Assembly (NCBI RefSeq): GCF_900114215.1
Contig: NZ_FOSG01000029.1
Location: 1 to 53,785, forward strand
Origin: Streptomyces mangrovi
GTDB taxonomy: Bacteria > Actinomycetota > Actinomycetes > Streptomycetales > Streptomycetaceae
Length of the DNA: 53,785 nucleotides
Reading direction: 5' to 3'
The notes beneath the pieces are model-generated. The model saw only the letters and a list, made by a program, of their open reading frames with translations, made no database searches and was not told the DNA's origin. Below, piece after piece: positions 50,725 through 53,785 of the stretch. The position numbers and the translations under genes are program-made. Numbering within the stretch: position 1 is the first letter of the stretch; every line of letters begins with the position of its first letter.

Positions 50725-51700
50725 CTCGTTCCTCCTCTCCTGGGGACGGACTCTTCTCCGTACCGGATCCCGTGCCGGGTCCCGTGCCGCGGGCGGTCGC
50801 GGGCCGGGGCCGGCCGGCGGGGGCGGCGTCCCGGGCGAGGAGGCACTCCTCCAGGAAGCCCAGGACCCGCAGGTGGTAGGTGCGGGCCGCCCAGCCGAGG
50901 CCGATGTTGTGCCCCGCGTCGGGCTGGAAGTCGACGCGCACCCTCGGGGCGGCGGTCAGCGGGGCCCTGAGCGCGGCCAGAGCCTCCTCGTCACAGCGCC
51001 ACCACTGCTCCTGCTCGGCGAAGGTGAAGCGGACGGGCACCGTGACGCGTGACGCGATCCGCGGGTACATCCGCGGCCACAGCGGCCCCTCCCGGGCCTC
51101 CAGCGCGGGCACCGGTCTGACCAGCCCGCCGCCCAGGCGGAACGCGTCCGGCGGGTACAGCCGCAGCGCTCCCCAGTGGCGGCGCCAGTCGCCGTGCCCG
51201 CCGGGGCCGGGGATCCGGTGCGGTTCGACGGCGAGGCGGCAGCCGAGGCCCGAGACGTCCAGGCCGATCGGCCCGTCACCGCCGGCGGCGCGGGCCGCCA
51301 GCGCCAGCGCCAGTTTGCCGCCGTTGGAGTGGGCGACCACGAAGAAGCCCGCGCCGGTGTCGTGGGCGGCCGCGTACCCGGCCAGCGCGGTGTGCACGGT
51401 CTCCGCCTGGTCCGCCACACGCTGCCCCTCGGGCAGGTGGGGGGCGGACAGGCCGTAGCCGGGGCGGTCCACCGCCAGCACCGTGTACCCCAGCCGGGCG
51501 CCCAGTTCCAGCAGCGAGAGCCCGGGGCGGGCCCGGCTGTCGAAGTAGCCGGCGCTCATCCCGCCCCCGTGGAAGGCGACCAGCACGGCCCTGGGCGGTC
51601 GCTCCGCCGGTTCGGCGACCAGGGCCGACAGCGGGACGCCCGCGGCGTCGAGAACGGTCTCGCGGACATCCGGAACACCGGTGTCCGGTGAATCGGGCAT
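50657..51700 (-). CDS. alpha/beta hydrolase
   Basis: 347-residue hydrolase. It has AFHGGGMSAGYFDSRARPG (oxyanion region), the nucleophile in VAHSNGGKLAL and the catalytic His in DAGHNIGLGW. The last ~45 residues are Gly/Thr/Arg-rich and non-conserved. ATG at 51700 after GAGGAGG; the upstream in-frame start adds no conserved sequence. Fourth gene of the minus-strand carboxylase operon. A role as editing esterase or lactone-forming/cleaving enzyme is possible. Confidence 0.87.
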   Translation of the reverse strand: MPDSPDTGVPDVRETVLDAAGVPLSALVAEPAERPPRAVLVAFHGGGMSAGYFDSRARPGLSLLELGARLGYTVLAVDRPGYGLSAPHLPEGQRVADQAETVHTALAGYAAAHDTGAGFFVVAHSNGGKLALALAARAAGGDGPIGLDVSGLGCRLAVEPHRIPGPGGHGDWRRHWGALRLYPPDAFRLGGGLVRPVPALEAREGPLWPRMYPRIASRVTVPVRFTFAEQEQWWRCDEEALAALRAPLTAAPRVRVDFQPDAGHNIGLGWAARTYHLRVLGFLEECLLARDAAPAGRPRPATARGTGPGTGSGTEKSPSPGEEERDVPERRGGGPDRAEAPAARLTR

Positions 51701-51749
51701 GTGATCAGTCCTCCTCGGAGCACGCGGAAGCGACGGCCCCGGTCCGGCG

Positions 51750-51789
51750 CCCCGCTCCGGCACCACCGGAAGGGGGCGCCGGAGCGGGG
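51750..51789 (-). terminator. hairpin between SnoaL-like and hydrolase genes
   Basis: 12-bp stem CCCCGCTCCGGC with a 16-nt loop. It could partly end or attenuate the carboxylase transcript before the hydrolase. Confidence 0.55.
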
Positions 51790-51815
51790 TGCCCGGCCGG
51801 GTGCCGGGACGGTTG

Positions 51816-52496
51816 TCAGGACGGGGTGTAGTGGGTACCCCGCCACACCAGCGGGGTACCGTTCGGGCCGGGTCCCGACGCCCAGGTCAGGTCGTACTCC
51901 CACTCCGCGAGGCGCCATCCCCGCTCCGTGCGCACCGCCAGCCCGCCGCAGGGTCCGCCGATGCCGAAGAACGGCCCCGTCGGCTTGTCCCCGTGCACAT
52001 GCGTCGCGGTCATGTGGAGCCGCACCCGGGCCCGGTCGCCGTCGAGCCGGACCGCGTAGTTGGACGCGGTGTGCAGGGTCCGGTCGAACCTCGCCTTGGC
52101 CCGGTGGTGGAAACCGGCCACGCCCTCCAGGCCCCGGTGGCTCCCGACGGGGAAGCGCAGCCGCACGTCGTCGGTGAAGACCGTGGCGGGCCAGGACTCG
52201 TCGAACCCGTCCTCGTCCTGGGTGTCCAGGAGCGTGACGTAGCGGTCGATCAGCGCCTGGATCTCCATCCGGTCCCCGAGCTCGCGGACCCGGCGCCGCA
52301 GCGCCTCCACCTCGGCCCACAGCTCCCCCGGTTCGGCCGTGCACCGGTGACCGGGGCACCGGTGGTCCGTGCACCGGTGCCCCGGGCCGCCGGGGGCCCG
52401 CAGGGCCCCGCCCGGTCCGACGGCCGGGACCGGCAGCCGGGCCGCGGCCGCCGCCGCCGCGACGGCGCGGACGACCCCGAGGCCGCGTCTCCTCAT
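51816..52496 (-). CDS. SnoaL-like / NTF2-fold protein
   Basis: 226 residues. The C-terminal ~150 form a SnoaL-like domain (MEIQALIDRYVTLLDTQDEDGFDESWPATVFTDDVRL, then the beta sheet to WRGTHYTP), the fold of polyketide cyclases and hydroxylases. A heptad-like helix precedes it (ELWAEVEALRRRVRELGDRM). The first 50 residues contain an alanine-rich hydrophobic run and a repeated CTDHRC/CPGHRCT segment, unusual for the family. ATG overlaps the epsilon stop (ATGA). Confidence 0.83.
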   Translation of the reverse strand: MRRRGLGVVRAVAAAAAAARLPVPAVGPGGALRAPGGPGHRCTDHRCPGHRCTAEPGELWAEVEALRRRVRELGDRMEIQALIDRYVTLLDTQDEDGFDESWPATVFTDDVRLRFPVGSHRGLEGVAGFHHRAKARFDRTLHTASNYAVRLDGDRARVRLHMTATHVHGDKPTGPFFGIGGPCGGLAVRTERGWRLAEWEYDLTWASGPGPNGTPLVWRGTHYTPS

Positions 52497-52780
52497 CGGC
52501 GGCCTCCCGCGGCCGGGACGGCGCGGTGCGTCTCGTCCCTCCAGCTGCGCGGAGCGCGGTGGCCCGTGACGCGCTCCGGACGCCGCCAGCGCGCCCGGTG
52601 GCGGCGCTCCTCCTCCCCCTCCGCCGGCTCCGCGCCGGAGGCGTGGGAGGTGTGGGAGGCGCGGGCCATGAGGGCGACGACCAGCGCGGCCAGTTCGTCG
52701 TCCGTCGGCGCCCCCCTCTCGACCCGCACGAGGACCCGCGGTCCGGTGTCCGGCGGGGGAGGCTCGGCATGCGCGGTCAC
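52493..52780 (-). CDS. acyl-CoA carboxylase epsilon subunit (copy 2)
   Basis: 95-residue protein with VLVRVERGAPTDDELAALVVALMAR, the AccE/PccE signature, and a basic tail with RRPERVTGHRAPRSWRDETHR. GTG start 11 bp after the beta-subunit stop with GAGGAGGAA upstream. It pairs with the beta subunit at the right edge. Confidence 0.85.
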   Translation of the reverse strand: MTAHAEPPPPDTGPRVLVRVERGAPTDDELAALVVALMARASHTSHASGAEPAEGEEERRHRARWRRPERVTGHRAPRSWRDETHRAVPAAGGRR

Positions 52781-52791
52781 GGGGTTCCTCC

Positions 52792-53785
52792 TCACTGCGG
52801 CGGGTTGCCGTGCTTGCGCGACGGCAGGTCGGCGTGCTTGGAGCGCAGCATCTCCAGGGAGCGCACCAGGACCGAACGGGTCTCGCGGGGGTCGATGACG
52901 TCGTCGACCAGGCCGCGTTCGGCCGCGTAGTAGGGGTGCATCAGCTCGGCCCTGTACTCCTTGATGCGCTGCCGGCGCACCGCCTCCGGGTCGTCGGCCT
53001 CGTTGATCTCGCGCCGGAAGACGACGTTCGCCGCGCCCTCGGCGCCCATCACCGCGATCTCGTTGGTCGGCCAGGCCAGGGCGAGGTCCGCGCCGATCGA
53101 GCGCGAGTCCATGACGATGTACGCGCCGCCGTAGGCCTTGCGCAGCACCAGCGAGATCCGCGGCACGGTGGCGTTGCAGTACGCGTACAGCAGCTTGGCG
53201 CCGTGCCGGATGATCCCGTCGTGCTCCTGGTCCACGCCGGGCAGGAAGCCGGGCACGTCGACGAGGGTGACCAGCGGGATGTTGAAGGCGTCGCAGAACT
53301 GCACGAACCGCGCGCCCTTCTCGGAGGCCTCGATGTCCAGCACCCCCGCCATGGCGGAGGGCTGGTTGGCGACCACGCCCACCACATGCCCGTCCAGCCG
53401 GGCCAGCGCGCAGACGATGTTGGGGGCCCACGCCGGGTGCACCTCGAAGTAGTCGCCGTCGTCGGTGATCTCCTCGATCACCGCCCGCACGTCGTAGGCG
53501 CGGCCCGGCTCGGTCGGCACCAGGTCGAGCAGGGCCTCGGTGAGCCGGTCGGCCGGGTCGTCGGAGGGCTCGACGGGGGCGAGTTCGCGGTTGTTGGCCG
53601 GCAGCAGCGACAGCAGGTGGCGCACGTCCTCCAGACAGCTCTCCTCGTCGTCGTAGGCGAAGTGCGCCACTCCGGAGGTGGCGGCGTGGACGTCGGCGCC
53701 GCCCAGCCCGTTGTGGGTGATCTCCTCGCCGGTGACCGCCTTGACCACGTCGGGGCCGGTGATGAACATCTGCGAGGTGTCGCGG
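52792..53785 (-). CDS. acyl-CoA carboxylase beta subunit, C-terminal part (cut by window edge)
   Basis: About 331 residues of a carboxyltransferase beta subunit, from RDTSQMFITGPDVVKAVTGE to KHGNPPQ. It has the second-half signatures FVDVPGFLPGVDQEHDGIIRHGAKLLYAY and AYIVMDSRSIGADLALAWP. The 5' part is beyond the window. First gene of a beta-epsilon-SnoaL-hydrolase operon. It begins almost where the left-edge fragment stops. Confidence 0.93.
   Translation of the reverse strand, partial: RDTSQMFITGPDVVKAVTGEEITHNGLGGADVHAATSGVAHFAYDDEESCLEDVRHLLSLLPANNRELAPVEPSDDPADRLTEALLDLVPTEPGRAYDVRAVIEEITDDGDYFEVHPAWAPNIVCALARLDGHVVGVVANQPSAMAGVLDIEASEKGARFVQFCDAFNIPLVTLVDVPGFLPGVDQEHDGIIRHGAKLLYAYCNATVPRISLVLRKAYGGAYIVMDSRSIGADLALAWPTNEIAVMGAEGAANVVFRREINEADDPEAVRRQRIKEYRAELMHPYYAAERGLVDDVIDPRETRSVLVRSLEMLRSKHADLPSRKHGNPPQ

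Noticed and set aside
1..53785. Naming the product (trioxacarcin, paulomycin, cervimycin or similar)
   Set aside because: Individual genes resemble parts of those clusters, but the combination with a YcaO unit, citramalate synthase and a 4-aminosugar does not match any I know, and the core synthase is missing.

Overview
The window is very GC-rich actinomycete DNA, almost certainly Streptomyces. Evidence: strong codon bias, a SARP activator, GTG starts, translationally coupled operons, and rare TTA codons that look bldA-dependent. It is nearly all specialised-metabolite biosynthesis: about 48 genes. I found no rRNA, tRNA, CRISPR array or insertion sequence.

Layout. (1) 1-6458: start of an acyl-CoA carboxylase beta subunit cut by the window edge, a SARP regulator, a divergent unit of a 122-residue candidate RiPP precursor coupled to a fused E1-like/YcaO cyclodehydratase, then a two-component system. 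(2) 6490-17351, all minus: PPTase, ACP-acyltransferase didomain with a lost catalytic serine, acyl-CoA dehydrogenase-like flavoprotein, fatty-acyl-AMP ligase, carboxylase epsilon subunit, ABM monooxygenase, didomain aromatase/cyclase, KASIII-like acyltransferase with Ser for Cys, and citramalate synthase. (3) 17531-23768: DHA2 exporter, stand-alone adenylation domain, FAD oxidoreductase, carrier protein, second KASIII-like enzyme. (4) 23881-32862: acyl-CoA racemase, two P450s, epoxide hydrolase, two dehydrogenases, an AlkZ-type DNA glycosylase and a YczE-type membrane protein. (5) 33599-46314: flavin reductase, MFS exporter, glycosyltransferase, secreted protein, and a coupled deoxyaminosugar operon. 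(6) 46386-53785: SoxR, second flavin reductase, two VOC proteins, a luciferase-like oxidoreductase, TetR, hydrolase, SnoaL-like protein, epsilon subunit, and the end of a carboxylase beta subunit.

How it fits together (inference). The parts suggest a glycosylated, probably aromatic polyketide: ARO/CYC, ABM and carboxylase for malonyl-type extender supply. It would carry one 4-amino-2,3,4,6-tetradeoxy-hexose, probably L, and one or two acyl groups delivered from carrier proteins by KASIII-like transferases. No KS-alpha/KS-beta pair lies in the window, so the core synthase must be elsewhere. The QxQ-type DNA glycosylase, SoxR circuit, epoxide hydrolase and exporters point to a DNA-reactive or redox-active product. 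The most unusual element is the peptide/YcaO unit at the head of the cluster, which may supply an azoline peptide or a peptide-derived building block.

Regulatory DNA is readable in two places. Two SoxR-type promoters (34362 and 46857) share a 20-bp operator. Two promoters with an almost identical TetR-like operator (32977 and 49711) each lie exactly 117 bp from the start codon of the gene they face. Both window ends abut the same conserved block of a carboxylase beta subunit from opposite sides, which suggests an assembly break at a paralogous repeat, or a circular join.
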